A program made the position numbers and the translations under genes. A stretch of 64,000 nucleotides of DNA, from contig NC_063014.1 in NCBI RefSeq assembly GCF_020509005.1, forward strand, positions 620,001 through 684,000, given 5' to 3'. Below the pieces are notes generated by a model. That model searched no databases and had not been told where the DNA came from. It worked only from the letters and a program-made list of their open reading frames with translations. Origin of the DNA: Fulvia fulva (taxonomy: Eukaryota; Ascomycota; Dothideomycetes; Mycosphaerellales; Mycosphaerellaceae). Below, piece by piece: positions 8,679 through 20,701 of this stretch; the stretch's first letter is position 1; each line of letters opens with the position of its first letter.

Positions 8679-10601
8679 ACGTGCTTTACTACCAAGCGGG
8701 CTATACTACTAAGCGGGCTATACTACCGAGTAGGCTACTTTTACTAAGAACTATAACGTACTTTACTACCGAGCGGGCTATACTACCGAGCGGGCCACTT
8801 TTACTAAGAACTGTACCACTTCTATAGATATAGCTATATAACTACTATTATAGCGTATATTATCTTCAAACGAGGCCAAACTGACCTTAGCTATCTAGGC
8901 TACGAAAGGCGACGCGACAATTACGAATCGACTTACTATAAAGGTATACGACGCGTCTTGAACTACACTAGGGTATTGATTGAATAGACGACCTCCTCTA
9001 GGTGACTACGAGCCCAATTCGAAGAAGCTTATAGATCTAGAAGAGAGGGTGATACTTGAGTATATACTCGAGCTAGATCTTAGAGGTTTCCCGCTATTGA
9101 AGGCTAGTATACGAGTAATAGCCGATTTATTGCTATAAGAGAAGGGTCTTAAGCCCGCTAGTCTTAATTAGACAGACAGGTTCATTAGGCGGTATCGTAA
9201 GCTAAAGGTTCGTATAACACGTAGATACGATTGTTAGCGAGCCCTAATAGAAGATCTAGACGTTATCGAGAAGTAGTTCTTACTTATACGTAATATAAAG
9301 GAGAAGTATAGTATCCTTAGCTAGGACACCTATAACTTCGACAAGATAGGGTTTATAATAGGTGTCATTACGTCTTAGAGCGTCGTTACGGGTTTAGAAA
9401 GGCGTAGTAGAAAGAGGAAGGTCGTTTAATAGGGTAATAGAGAATAGGTAATAGTGATTAAGACTATCTATATAGACGGAATAGCGCTCCTACCCTACGT
9501 TAATACAGGCAAATAGCACATTAGTACCTAGTACTAAGACGGTAACTTAGGTCTAGACTAGACAATTGGGCTAATAGAGAACGACTAGACTAATAATAAG
9601 TTCGGTATACGGTAGCTAGAGTATTTCTAGAAGTATACTATAGCTCGTACGACTAGGGTATAGAGACTACTTATTATCGATAGCTACGAGAGCTATAACT
9701 CGAAGGTATTCTAGAATCTATATAAGGAATATAAGATCTTGGCCCTATATATACTATCGTACGCCTCGTACTTACTCTAGCTATTAGATATAGGTTACTA
9801 TTCGCCTTTAAAGAAGGTATACGGTGCTTAGCTCTCGGGCTTAGTACGCTAGCGCATCACTTATATCGATAAAGTAGAGTTCCTACGCGCCTTCTAGGTA
9901 GCCTATAACGCTATATTTAGACAGGAGAACATCCTATTGAGCTTTAGAGGCGCTGGTTTAGTTTTATTCAATCTATAGGTAGTAATAGACAAGCTTAATG
10001 TCAAGCTACGTACGCTAACCCCTCTAGCTCCGGACTCTACCCCTTAGGAGTCGAAGACACTACGAACTACAAAAGAATTCGACTCTCAATCGACACTAGT
10101 AACGAATAAAATGCGTGCCCGGGCAGGTTTATTGCTAAACTCGTTATAGGAAGGGGTGTATTAGCTTATAAAAGGGAGTAGAGAGCTAGCGTATTAGATA
10201 GCTCTTATACGAAGCGAGATTAGTAAGCTACGTAAGTCTAACGAGGCCCTTATATAGCGGAAAGCACGAAAGCGCAAGTATATTTAGTCTAGAGGGTCTC
10301 TAACCTTCGATAAGGCGTCGTAATTAATACCTCTAGAGGATACTAGGAGGTAGGAAGTAAGTAGAGAGTCGCTAGATAGTGTTCGGCTAGTACTAAGGCT
10401 ACGACGCTATAGGCGATATAGTAAGTCGGGGTATAACGTATGTACCTATTAAGTAGACTTACTAGATAGCGAAGAATCTATAGAGAAATTGTCCTCCTAG
10501 TAACGATTCTATAGGATGTCGTCGTATTAAGATACCGTCGTAATTAAAGTAGAAGTAGTATAGTTCTTAGTAAAAGTAGCTCGCTCGGTAGTAAAGCACG
10601 T
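8679..10601 (+). mobile_element. pogo/Fot1-like DNA transposon copy A, RIP-degraded
   Basis: The element has terminal inverted repeats beginning ACGTRCTTTACTACCGAGCG at both ends and is flanked by TA at 8677-8678 and 10602-10603, the expected Tc1/mariner-type target. The left end carries the terminal block twice (8679-8753 and 8756-8823), so the minimal element may start at 8756. Its interior encodes a degraded DDE transposase. A shorter relative with the same termini lies at 26589-27721. Confidence 0.85.
8860..10330 (+). pseudogene. pogo/Fot1-like DDE transposase relic
   Basis: The frame can be followed through TAG and TAA codons at RIP-type positions. In order it shows an N-terminal helix-turn-helix segment (SSNEAKLTL, then EERVILEYILELDLRGFP near 9050, a CENP-B/pogo-type DNA-binding domain). 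The catalytic core follows, with YNFDKIGFIIGV near 9330, GNRE and a YIDGIALLPYV stretch near 9470, LLIIDSYESYNSKVF near 9670, and LLDIGYYSPLKKVYG near 9785. These match the order of DDE-1 superfamily motifs. The final stretch is charged and low in complexity. Many nonsense changes mean no functional protein is possible. Confidence 0.85.
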
Positions 10602-10603
10602 TA

Positions 10604-11656
10604 TATATTATATATATCTATCTAGAATAGATAAGTATTACTCTTAAAGAGGCTATAGGTAACTAATTATTTACCTAATTCCTAGCGTACGTAGCCTTGA
10701 GTTTTTATAATAGGCTATTACCTATATATACGCTTAGATTACAACATACCCCCTTAGCTCGTACGCTAGAGTAAGTGAGCTAATTTCTATATAATCGCGT
10801 ATACCCTATTATAACTACTCCTCTATCTATAGTAGTAACGTTAGGCCCCCGGTATTACTACTATTATAGTAAGAGTAAGTTAGTTATTTGAAGTTAAGTA
10901 AGCTAAGGTAAGCTTTATACCCCTTATTTATTCCTTGCTTACTACTATTATTTTCTATATAATAAGGTATAGATTATATAACTATTACCGGTAAGATAGC
11001 TTAGGTAATAGTCCCGTTATACGGACTTTTACTATTACCGTACTAGCGTATATTTACTTAAACCCGCGGGTACGTACCTAGACCCCGCGCCCGCTAACTA
11101 ATCCGACTAGCGGCTTAGCGCCTATATATAACTCTCGCGCCCTCCGCGCCTCTCTTAGATAGAACATCTATTTGACTTATACCTTACCCGGCTACGTACT
11201 TATTCCTACTTATAACATTTACTTAGGTATATAATTATCTTACTTACCGGTAAGTATTAGAGGTTCTAAGTCCGATCTAGGAGTAGCCTTAGTCCTATCG
11301 TATACTTAAATATATTATTATCGTCCGCTCAACTTTATAAAATTATCCGATAATTACTCTATACTAAGTAACCTCGCTTTAGCGAAGAGTAAAAAAGCTC
11401 GCTCCGCCTATAGGGAGTATAAGATACTAGTTAGTAGCGTAATATACTAGGCTATCTATAATAGAGCTTATACTATATAAGGTATAATAGGGCTCTAATA
11501 GGTAATACCGGAGTAACGGTATCGGAAAGTTAAAAAGGTACCTTTAGGGTACCTTACCTTCTATACTTTTCAAGGTTATTACCTTAGAGTAGTAACCCCT
11601 TTTTATCCTAGGTATATATACACTATATATATAATACGAAAGCGGCGGTAATATAG
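10604..11656. other. RIP-degraded sequence, probable LTR-retrotransposon interior (left part)
   Basis: TpA-rich with almost no CpA or TpG. It continues across the LINE A insertion into 13570-14205: the two sides share the 15-bp LINE target duplication gcggcggtaatatag. No domain was recognised. The right continuation ends in a purine-rich tract just before an LTR-like start at 14209, so this may be the 3' part of a plus-strand LTR element. Confidence 0.45.
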
Positions 11657-13554
11657 ATAGATAGATATTTCATTTGCCCGATATAGTGCCTCTCGGCCTA
11701 TACGGGTCTAGAGCTATAGAATACCTAGGGTAGGAAACCTGCATATACAAGTGAAAACCTCCCTCCTCTACCTCTGGTTTGTTGCTGTGAGTGATCTGCT
11801 TTCTCCTTCCACCAGGGTGCACTAGCGTCTGGGGCTGAGCCTCCTAGACTACCTTGCCTGCTACCCTGAGCTTTCACCTCTTCCTCCTCCTCCTCCCCCT
11901 CCTCTTACTGCTGCTGCTGCTTCCCTCCCTTCGATCCACCCCTCTGTCTCTTCAGCAAGGGAGAATTGAGCTAAAAACTTTTCTGATATAACCCATTTGA
12001 CCATTCTCTGCAGGTCTTCCTGACTGTTAACAAGGGCCTTGTATCGTCTGTCCCTTGCTTTTGCTCTCCAGATCTCTCTTCCCCTTGACCAGTCTGGGCA
12101 GACAAGCAGCATGTGCTCAGGGTTTTGGGAAGGGTAGCCACAGGGGCATGCCTTTGTGTTGTATCCTGGGACTCGTCTTTGATGTAGATATGCTCTAAGC
12201 CCAATGTGCTCAGAGCGAATTTGGATTGCTAGGCTTGCCTCAGCCCTCTTGAGGTTGGTGTAGAGGATGTAGTTGTATCTGCCAAACTGTTGGAGAGCTG
12301 CTGGTGTTCCTGGTCTCTGTGGTTTGATTCTCCACTGTTTCTCCCAGAGAAGTCCTGCGATTGTTTAGACAGTGTCTGCTTCTTCTTGTCTTGTTTGTCC
12401 CTCTGTCTGCCTGTTCTCTGTTGAGCCTCCTGTGCTTCAAGCTGGGCTTGGAGAGTGTAGGCTTCTTCTAGGTCTGCCTTCTTCTAGGGGGTTCTTGCTG
12501 GTCTCGCTGGTGCAGAGGGGTCCCTTTGGAGTCTAATCTTTGCGGCTGCTGCATCAATAGCACTCTGGACTGGGTAGTCTGATGTCTTAAGAGCATACTG
12601 GCATCTCATCCCAAGAAGATAGTGTTGGATTGGTGGTGTTCCAGACTCCATCTCAAGAGTTGTTGTTAGGGTGGACTTGTATGCTCCCATCACCCTTTTG
12701 AGGCATTGGCTTTGGACTCTGTTTAGGGGGGCTTCTATCCTCTGTGGGATCTTCTTGTCTGCTGTCCAGATCTGGGCTCCATATAACATAGCTGGCTTGA
12801 CAATGACTTTGTACATAATCCTGGCTTTCTCGAAGGTAGCTCCCCAGGTGGATGCAGTCAGTCTCTCAATGGATTGTCTGTTCTGGTTTGCCCTTGCCTG
12901 TGCCTTCTTGACTTGGGGTCCCCAGCTGAGCTTTGGATCAAGCCAGACTCCAAGCACTCTCAATTCTTGTTAGGGGTGCGTCTCATGGCCCTGGATGTTG
13001 ATGGATGCCTGCATGTTGTGTCTTGTCCTAGCCTTGCTGAAGTGGATGAGCTGATACTTGTCTGGTGCGAATTTCACTCCATGTCTCTTTACCCACTGCT
13101 CACATGTTTGGTGCCTATCTTCTAGGATTCTGCAGTTCTTTTCTGTTGATTCAGACCAAGCTAGGATGTTGGTGTCGTCTACGAAGCCTGAGGCAGATGA
13201 GTTGGGAGTTGTCAGGAGTGGGATCAAGCCTTCCATGAACAGGAGGAAGAGGATTGGGGCCAGTGTTGATCCTTGAGGAATGCCAGTAGAGATTGGTGAG
13301 GGATCTGATTTGTGTGTGCCAAGTAGAAGGCTTGTGCTTCTTCCCTGAAGGTAGGACTTAGTGAACTGAACCATCCAGTTTGGTAAGCCCTTTTGTCTGA
13401 GGATGTATAGCAGTCTAGGGTGTGACACATTGTCAAAGGCTCCAGAGATGTCCAGGGAGAGGAGAATGGCTACTTTGTTGTTCTTCTGATGCCAGAGTGT
13501 CTTGACCTGTTCAGTGATGAGTTCAATTGCTAAGAGGGTAGATCTCTGCTTGCT
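11657..13554 (-). mobile_element. LINE A: young, 5'-truncated Tad-type non-LTR retrotransposon
   Basis: An exact 15-bp target duplication (gcggcggtaatatag) flanks it at 11642-11656 and 13555-13569. On the minus strand it starts inside the reverse transcriptase domain and ends in a 3' UTR with an (ATCT)n tail at 11657-11668. CpA and TpG are at normal levels (12601-12660: 6 CpA, 5 TpG, 1 TpA), in sharp contrast to its host sequence. It therefore inserted after the surrounding DNA was mutated, or escaped RIP as a short or single copy. Confidence 0.9.
11861..13552 (-). pseudogene. LINE A ORF2: reverse transcriptase C-terminal part
   Basis: The minus-strand frame begins at QRSTLLAIELITEQVK and runs through SLDISGAFDNVSHPRL, GIPQGSTLAPILF and the catalytic FVDDTNILAWS (about 13174-13185). 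It continues through the thumb (LRVLGVWLDPKLSWG, AYKSTL) and ends with a C-terminal zinc motif of the type C-x-C-G-x7-H-x4-C near 12100-12145. Two in-frame stops, TAA in CCC-TAA-CAA near 12967 and TAG near 12485, look like single C-to-T changes. A further frame break lies near 12240. No RNase H domain is seen between the thumb and the zinc motif. The endonuclease and most of the RT fingers are missing because of 5' truncation. Confidence 0.85.
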
Positions 13555-13569
13555 GCGGCGGTAATATAG

Positions 13570-14205
13570 TAATAAGGTAGTATAGTAATACTAGTAGTAG
13601 TCGGAGGTATTTCTTACGTTCTAATTAGACGCGCCGCTTTTATTACGCGCGCGTACGCTACTACTAGTATTAGAGGTATTTCTCGCCCTTACGCTATTAG
13701 CTAATAGGAGTCTAAGAAACACCTATTAATAATAGTACTAGGGCCGTACCTAGTAAATAGTAGGCGCTTACCCTAGCGTCATTATCTTCTTTAGTATTAG
13801 TAGCTACTAGTAGCCGTATTCTACGCCTACTAGCGCTTCTAGAGAGGTACCCGTAAACGGACCCGAGAAAAGCGACCGATAGTAGGAATACGAGTAATAT
13901 ATATTAATACGAATAGGAAGCTTCCTATATAGCGCCTATAACGGAGGCCTTCGTAGACTTCGTAAATCGCTACGACTCTCTCGGTATCCGATATAGTAAG
14001 GATAATAACAGTATAGTAAGGCGTAAGAGCGTAGCGATAGACGACTTAACGACCGACGACAAAGACGACGTTATAGAGGACAAAGTAATAGATAATAAAG
14101 CGATAGATAATAAAGCGGAGAATCTAGAGGACGATACGACCTTTATATAGGCCTACGTCGTAAGGAAGAATAGTACTAAGGACAGGCCGATTTTTAGAGG
14201 GGGGG
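13570..14205 (+). other. RIP-degraded LTR-element interior (right part), ending in a polypurine tract
   Basis: This is the continuation of 10604-11656 on the far side of LINE A. A plus-strand frame near 14040-14200 gives an acidic segment (VIEDKVIDNKAIDNKAENL) followed by a basic end. Bases about 14195-14205 are a polypurine run (agaggggggg) directly before an LTR-like TGTCACGGG, as expected upstream of a 3' LTR. The family was not identified. Confidence 0.4.
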
Positions 14206-14208
14206 TAG

Positions 14209-14395
14209 TGTCACGGGCCTAGGCGGACGTCTAGTGAACGGCAGTCGGTCACGTGACTCGGCACGGGCCGGCCCGTATACCTCGGCTTATATATTAACTT
14301 TCCGTACCTCGTGCTCCTCTTAGATAGCCTGTCTAACAACTTTGTTATTTGCCCTATATTAAGAACGGCTCCCTTATAGCACGACTACTTAGTAC
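14209..14395 (+). repeat. probable LTR of an unclassified LTR element
   Basis: It begins TGTCACGGGCC after a polypurine tract, holds the palindrome GTCACGTGAC (about 14245) and a TATA-like TTATATATT (about 14285), and is followed by gag-like coding sequence. It keeps several CpA and TpG dinucleotides, unlike its neighbours. The right boundary is not certain because no second copy lies in the window. Confidence 0.45.
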
Positions 14396-15062
14396 GCTTC
14401 TATAGATAAGATAATAGAAGATCTAGCCCGGCGCTACGGTACCCGTAATACCTATACTAATACTATGACTAAGCTTAATAGTCTATAGTAGAGTAGTAAG
14501 GAGAAGTTTAGTAACTTCTACCTATCCTTCCGTAAGAACGCCGACATTATTAACCTTAATAACGGCGCGAAGGAAAAGAAACTCGAGAAGGACTTTCTAC
14601 TCCGTAAGTTAAACTCGCGCTACGATAACCGTATTATAAACGAGGATATAGTTAATATAACCCTTAAGCAAGTCGTGTCTACGCTATATAACTACGAGGA
14701 CAAGTTTAAGGCGTTTAACCTTAAGTACGGTAAGACTAGTAATAGTAATAAGACCTAAGGTAACAAGAAGACTACTAAGGGTAACGACGATAAGAAGGAT
14801 ACGGCTTCGGGTAGTAGCGGTAATAACACTAACCCGAACGCTAAGACTAAGTTGGCTAATCGACCTTAGGCATTTTAGTATCTCTAACCTTTAGATACTA
14901 CTCGCGCCTAGGAATATATCGATTAGAATCGGTACTTAAAATGCGAATAAGAAGGTTACTACCGTATCGATACCGATTAGTACTCCCTTCGAGATGTCGC
15001 CCGCCGCCTATTTACGCTAGGCTATAACCTAAGTAACAACCGCCGTAACGGTAGTCATAGTA
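14396..15062 (+). pseudogene. gag relic of an LTR retrotransposon
   Basis: The plus frame reads EDLARRYGTRNTYTN, then SKEKFSNFYLSFRKNADII near 14500 and KLNSRYDNRIINEDIV near 14610. A Lys/Gly/Asn-rich linker follows, then a decayed zinc knuckle near 14930 in which expected Cys and His codons have become Tyr (TGC to TAC, CAC to TAC). These are RIP-type changes. The relic is cut at 15068 by the 3' LTR of Copia A, whose target duplication (gtaac, 15063-15067) sits at its end. Confidence 0.6.
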
Positions 15063-15067
15063 GTAAC

Positions 15068-15302
15068 TATTAAATAGGTATAGGTAGATAGTAGCGGAGT
15101 AGAGTAAGAGATCAATCTTTAACTAACTAATAGCACGAGTATATAGCAATATATTAGGGACTAATATGTTAATTGTGTTAGATGTCTATCTAAGCTAAAG
15201 GGGAGAGAAGGTATCTCCCTATAAGCTGAGTTATTATAGATGCCTTAGGCTACTAGATCACTTCCTAATTATTAACTCCCTTTAAGATACTATATCTTAA
15301 CA
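15068..15302 (-). repeat. 3' LTR of Copia A, 235 bp
   Basis: It is the same length as the two LTRs of Copia B and aligns with them end to end as reverse complement. It ends in CTTAACA on the plus strand (TGTTAAG at the LTR start). Confidence 0.9.
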
Positions 15303-18300
15303 CTCCTACTCATCTCGTATAGGAGGTTACAGTCTGCTCACTTCCTATTAATAGTACTTAGACCTTTTTATGATAGGTTAAGCTAGCTTACAAACCTCTA
15401 GAAGTGTGGACTAGTCTTTAGTTTTATAAACCCGTCTATAACTATCTTAGAGGTTAGGGTGTACTTAATAGCAATAAGCCTCCTCTACTAAAGTTTCCTA
15501 ATAGCGTTATAGGTAATGTTAATGTGCTTCGACTTGTTATAAATATGTACATCTTTTACTAGGGTGAGGGCAGCTTGATTATCACCTCTTAATTAGACTG
15601 GTCTCAAATTTGATACAGTCTCCTAGTTTCTAGTGATTCTTAGTTAATAGGAACAGTCTCCTACTAACTCTAGACAATCTATTTCTCTTAGTAGTAAAGC
15701 TAGGAATTAGGACTGCTTCGTATATACATTTCTAGCTATATATTCAGCCTCTATTATAGATGTTACTATAGACTTTTGCTTCTTGCTTATCTAAGAAACT
15801 AGTGCCCTATAGAGGAAGAAGACATACCTAAGGATTGAGACTCTGTCTACTTTGTCTATTACATAATAAGAATCACAGTATATAATAAGGTGTCCTTTTC
15901 TAGACTTTAAGAACTGAAGTCCTAGATCAGGGTATAATCTTAGGTACCTAGTGATCTTCTTCAAAGCCTTTATATAGTAGGTAGATAGGTCACTCACAAA
16001 TGAGCTCATCCTTCCTAGGGCGAAAGCAATGTCTGGCCTTATAATTGTTACTAGCTATATCTAAGTACTATTAATACTCTAGTACTCTGCCTTGTCACAC
16101 CTCTTATCTATATAGCTTGAAGGTTTGAGGGCCTTATAGCTGTCTATAGGTAAGTGTGTAGGTGCTGCCTTCTTATAGTTCATTCCTATCTTAGCTAGGC
16201 TATCCCTAACAAAGTGTCCTTAGTCAAGTTTCAGGATTCCTCTCTTCCTATCCCTTATGACTCTTATGCTAAGGATCTTTTCAGGTTCACCTAGATCTTT
16301 AATCTTGAAGATCTTGCTAAGTTCTCTTTTGAACTAGAGAACATCTATTAACTTTAGTGTAGCAATTAAAATGTCATCTACATATATAAGGATTATGATC
16401 TCCCTCTTCTTATAGATAAGTAGGTATAGATCTACTTCTGACTGTGTGAATCCAATCTCTCTAAGCTTTGACACATAGAGTTGATTCCAATCTCTAGCTG
16501 CTTGCTTAAGTCTATATAAGCTTTTAAGGATTTTGAACACTATGTTTAGTAGAAGCTCAACTCCTAGTAGTGGTAACATAAAGATGTCTTTATAGAGGGT
16601 GCTTTCTATGAATGTATTGTTCATATCCACTTAGTAAAGATAAAGATCCTTCTTATATACAATAGCTATAAACACCCTAAGGGTGTCCTGTCTTACTATA
16701 GGTATCAATGTCTCTATAAAGTCAACACTAAACTTCTGTAAGAAGCCACTTATAACTAGTCTAGCCTTGAACTTTTCAATAGCTCTACTAATGCTTCTCT
16801 TAATATTAAAGACCTATCTTGATGTAACTAGATTTGCTCCTTTTAGTAGAACAGAATTTTCCTAGGTGTTGTTACTCTATAGAGCATCTAGTTCCTTTTG
16901 GATTGCTTCCTTCTAAAGATGTCCCCATTTCTTGTCATTTATAGTATCCTTATAGGATTTTGGAATTAGGACCTCTTGCTTATATAAAATGGCTTCTATA
17001 GTTCCTATAAAGGCCATTTCCTTAACTTCTTCTAGGAATTCGCTATCCTATAGTATTGAACTGTCTACTGATTGTATAGCTACAAAGAAAGCTTAGTAAA
17101 AAGCAGTAAGGTTCTCTTAGAGGTCTATTGCTTCTCCTACTTTAGTAGTTAGTTCGGGCTTAGGGACTATAGATTTTAGGGCTTTCTGTTTCATGTTATA
17201 GCCCTTAACATTATAGTCAGCCTTTCTCTTTCTAAGGGATGATTTAGGGACCGTTACTTATGACCTAGTAACGTCTATTTCCTAGGGATCTAGGGAGCTT
17301 CTCTTAATTAGCTGATCGATTTTCTGAAATTCCCCTACGTTCTCCGGAGGTTAGGGAAGTTGCACAAACAGCTTTCTCGGCTAAGCGACTTTAGGGCTCT
17401 TAATTGGCTGATCTATTTCGGGGGTACTTTAATAGACGCCTAAATAGTAGGTAGATTGTCCTAAGGATACGTTCTTCCTCGGCCTTCCTAAGGGCTTCCT
17501 AGCTAGTACACTACTTAGTAGATTTAATGTTAGAACATTAAGACCTATATCACCTCTAGGCTAGTCCTTAAAGAAGTCTATATATGTGTGTTGTTTAACA
17601 GCTCTTATGTCTAGTTCCTAAAAGAGCTAGGCTTTAGCTATGTTTTTAATATACCTAATAAATACTACTTCTTTACCCCTCTTTATTAGCTTGTCACTTC
17701 TTACCTATTAAGGTTAGGATCTTGTGTCTATATAGACAACAGCTTTGTATCCCTAAACTTTTAAATAGTTAATGGTCGGTTTAATACTATCAAAAGCCTT
17801 ATCTAGTAAAACCTTGAACCTATTATAATCTAGGCCATTTAGTAGTTTGTTCCTTATATAAGTTTGGGCCTCTAGTGATTTAGGCCAAAATTTAACCGGC
17901 ATTTTAGCCTCTTTAAGCATTGCCCTTATAGAGTCCTCTAAGGTTTGTATTGACCTCTCAACTAGTCCATTCTATAGAGAGTTGTATACCTTAGTCGGCT
18001 CGAGCCTAATCCCTAAATCCTTCTCCTACTGCTTTACTAATATAATAAGTTCTTTTGTATTGTTAAGCCTTACTGCTTTTAGCTACGCTAATAATTTTCT
18101 CTCTGCTTTGATCTTCTAGTTCTAGAGAGCAACTAGAGCATCTTCTCTTTTCCTAAGAGGAAAGGTCCACTTCTTCCTTTAGAAGTTGTTAATAATCTTA
18201 AGCTAGTATTTGAATCCTAGTCTTGAGATTAGTAGTGGGCTATATATATCAATAGATATAAGGGCAAGTCTTTTAGGTCTTCTCTCTATAACTTTGCCTT

Positions 18301-20010
18301 TGTACTTCTTTATCTTTGCTATTAAACATACTCTGCACTAGTGAAAGCTATCCTTAGGGATAGGAATAGGCTCTTTTAAGTCTGTTACCTTATAAAGATT
18401 CTAGAGCAAATTCTTCCTAAAGTGTGCAAATCTTCTATACTAAAGCTCCTACTACTTCAGGTCGGTCTCTAATTAACTAGTCACAAAGGCATTCTCTATT
18501 AATAGTGCATATGATGAGTAATGTGCCCGTTCTTATAGGAGAGGAGAAATCTTATCAATGAATAGAACCCCCCTAAGGAGCTTTATCTAGACAACAGTCT
18601 TACTAGAGGGGGAAACAAGAGAAAATAATAGAGGTTAAACACTAAACTGCTTGCTAAACTAGTTCTATAAAACCAGGTTTACTCCTAGCTTAGGTATAAG
18701 TAGGACATCTTCTAAAACAACTTTTCTACTAGCTCTCCTACTTATCTCTACATTCCTAATATAAGTGGCCAATAAAAACCCACCTCCTACTTTGATCTAT
18801 TTCTTCTTTATTAAAGGAGCTATAGATCTAAAGAGGCAGCTTTAGTCAGTTATATAGGATAAAGCATAGGAGTTAAGTAACTACTCTAACGAGGGGAACT
18901 TGCCTTAGACTTCTATAGTTAAGTAAGCCACTTCATTATACTCATCATTATCAGACATTGTCTCTAGGGATGAGCTATATAAGTTACGTAACTCTTAGGC
19001 GGAAACCCCTTTTCTAGTCTTCTTTACTTTAGAGGTATAAGACTAGGCCTAGTTCTTCTAGAGCGACAGTATATTAGAGCTGAGTTTCTTTACCATTTTC
19101 TTCAGTTCTTCTATAGAGGACTTCTCTCTTAGTGTCCTTCTTAAAGTAGGTAGTAGAGTTCTCTTCTTCTTAATATATGTTATATTCTAGGAAGATGGTG
19201 GTTAGGAATAAGATCTAAGGACCTTTCTTGCCTTAGGTAGACTAGGGCAGTCCTTGATTAGATGATCCTTCCTATAGAGAAGGCAGGAGAGTAGTCTTAC
19301 TAGACCTAAGGGCTTGACCTAGGTGGCTACTATGCTATACTTAGCCTTAGAGGGATCTAACCTAGCTTCTTAAGCTTTAAGGATCTTTAAGGTCCTTTTA
19401 TAATCTATCTTTAGCTAAGCTATAATAGTATCCCTAGCTATATAGTAGTTAGGTAGTAGTGAGCTTAAGAGCTAGGTCATCCTTATATTAGCTTTCCTAG
19501 AATGCTGACCCTCTAGGTCAATATTAGCAATCCTTTTTCTAAGAGAAACTAGGTGTGTCTATATAGATCTAATAGTAAACTCTTTACTTATCTTAAAGGT
19601 CACAAATTGCTTTATAAGCTTATATATATAGGTTAGTAGTACCTAGCTATACTTATTCTAGAGATACACCTACTTCTTAGTAGCTCTTATAGATTTATAT
19701 AAGCCCTTAAGCTCAAATTCATCTTCTTCTATAATCCTACTAAGGATACTGAAGTTATATACTACATTATGTCTTGTCTATGTTAGCGTATTAAGGATCT
19801 CTTTAGTTATAGCCTCTTCTTAGATTTTCAGAGTCTTGCCATTAATGTTGTTAAAAGACACTTCTATTAGGTTATTAATTATAAAGAATGCTAATTGGCT
19901 CTCTATCTTATATCTCTAAAGGTTGAACTATCTCTTCTAATTGTCCCTCCTAAGAATTGGGATTTTGCCTCCCTTCTCCTCTATCTTCTCTTAGTATAAA
20001 TCTATAATAG
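15303..20010 (-). pseudogene. Copia A gag-pol relic
   Basis: Read on the minus strand from about 20010 down, it shows the order of Ty1/Copia polyproteins. A gag with a CCHC knuckle (one Cys now Tyr) near 19290-19330 comes first, then a protease segment with a degraded Asp-Ser-Gly region. The GAG-pre-integrase stretch has CRVC, and the integrase has LVERSVQTLED. The reverse transcriptase includes SLYRLKQAARDWNQL and the catalytic YVDD (about 16373-16384), and the RNase H region includes DLSTYYIKALKKITRYL. One RT segment of 98 codons (16334-16630) is uninterrupted. Elsewhere TAG codons at RIP-type positions break the frame. Confidence 0.85.
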
Positions 20011-20053
20011 ATTGGATATAATGAAACAAGGTGTATATATTCCAAAGTAGTGG

Positions 20054-20163
20054 TGTGAGAACCTTAGCGAGTATAAATCTAAGATATAGGAAAGCTACCT
20101 AAGAAAACTCTAAATATAAAGCTAAGCGCTAAGCCGGCGGTATATTCGGATAAGAACGTTATA
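20054..20163 (-). repeat. 3' LTR of Gypsy B, about 110 bp
   Basis: It starts TGTGAGAACC directly where Copia A homology stops and ends ..ACGTTATA (CA to TA by RIP) directly before a tract that is polypurine on the minus strand. The second LTR is outside the window, so the length rests on these internal signals only. Confidence 0.6.
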
Positions 20164-20701
20164 TCCTCCCCTACTAGACCCTAACACACCTATATCAGCC
20201 TAAGGCGGCCAGCCTGATCGCCTATATACTTAAATCGATAACAAAACAGATCTTAAAGCTTTAGCTTCCTTCGTCGTAGCTTCCTAGCCTACGACACTTT
20301 AGCTTACTTTACTCCGTATATATAACTGCCTTACGCGGCTTAACTCTACTACCTAAGCTCACTACGAGCTCACTGACCCCGTTAGATGACCTCGCCGCGA
20401 GCTTCTTACGCGTATACGCGCCTTCCTTTATCGTTAGAAGCTCGTAGTATTAGGTAGCTCGTATAGAACGTAAGTACAAAAGCACGCTCTTATTCCAAAT
20501 AAATCTGACTACAAACATTAACCCTTAAGCTTACTAAGTCTTTAATAACCTCTTCGCCCTTCGGTAGCTTCTTCCTTAACCTTCTTTAGCCTTAGCTAAC
20601 TTATTCTTAATCAGATTAGGGTATATAAGCCGCGCCGCGGTGTCGGCGTTAACGTAGTAATACTAACGTGTTTTAGACTCCTTTCTTCCTTATAGCTCAC
20701 T

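Larger units (their letters stand above)
15068..20053 (-). mobile_element. Copia A LTR retrotransposon, interrupted by Gypsy B
   Basis: Minus-strand element closely related to Copia B at 57609-63228. The 3' LTR is complete at 15068-15302. Homology to Copia B runs from the LTR to about 58242 of that copy and stops exactly where the Gypsy B LTR begins (20054), so the missing leader and 5' LTR (roughly 630 bp by comparison) should lie beyond the right edge of this window. RIP damage is moderate, and several long segments of frame survive. Confidence 0.85.
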
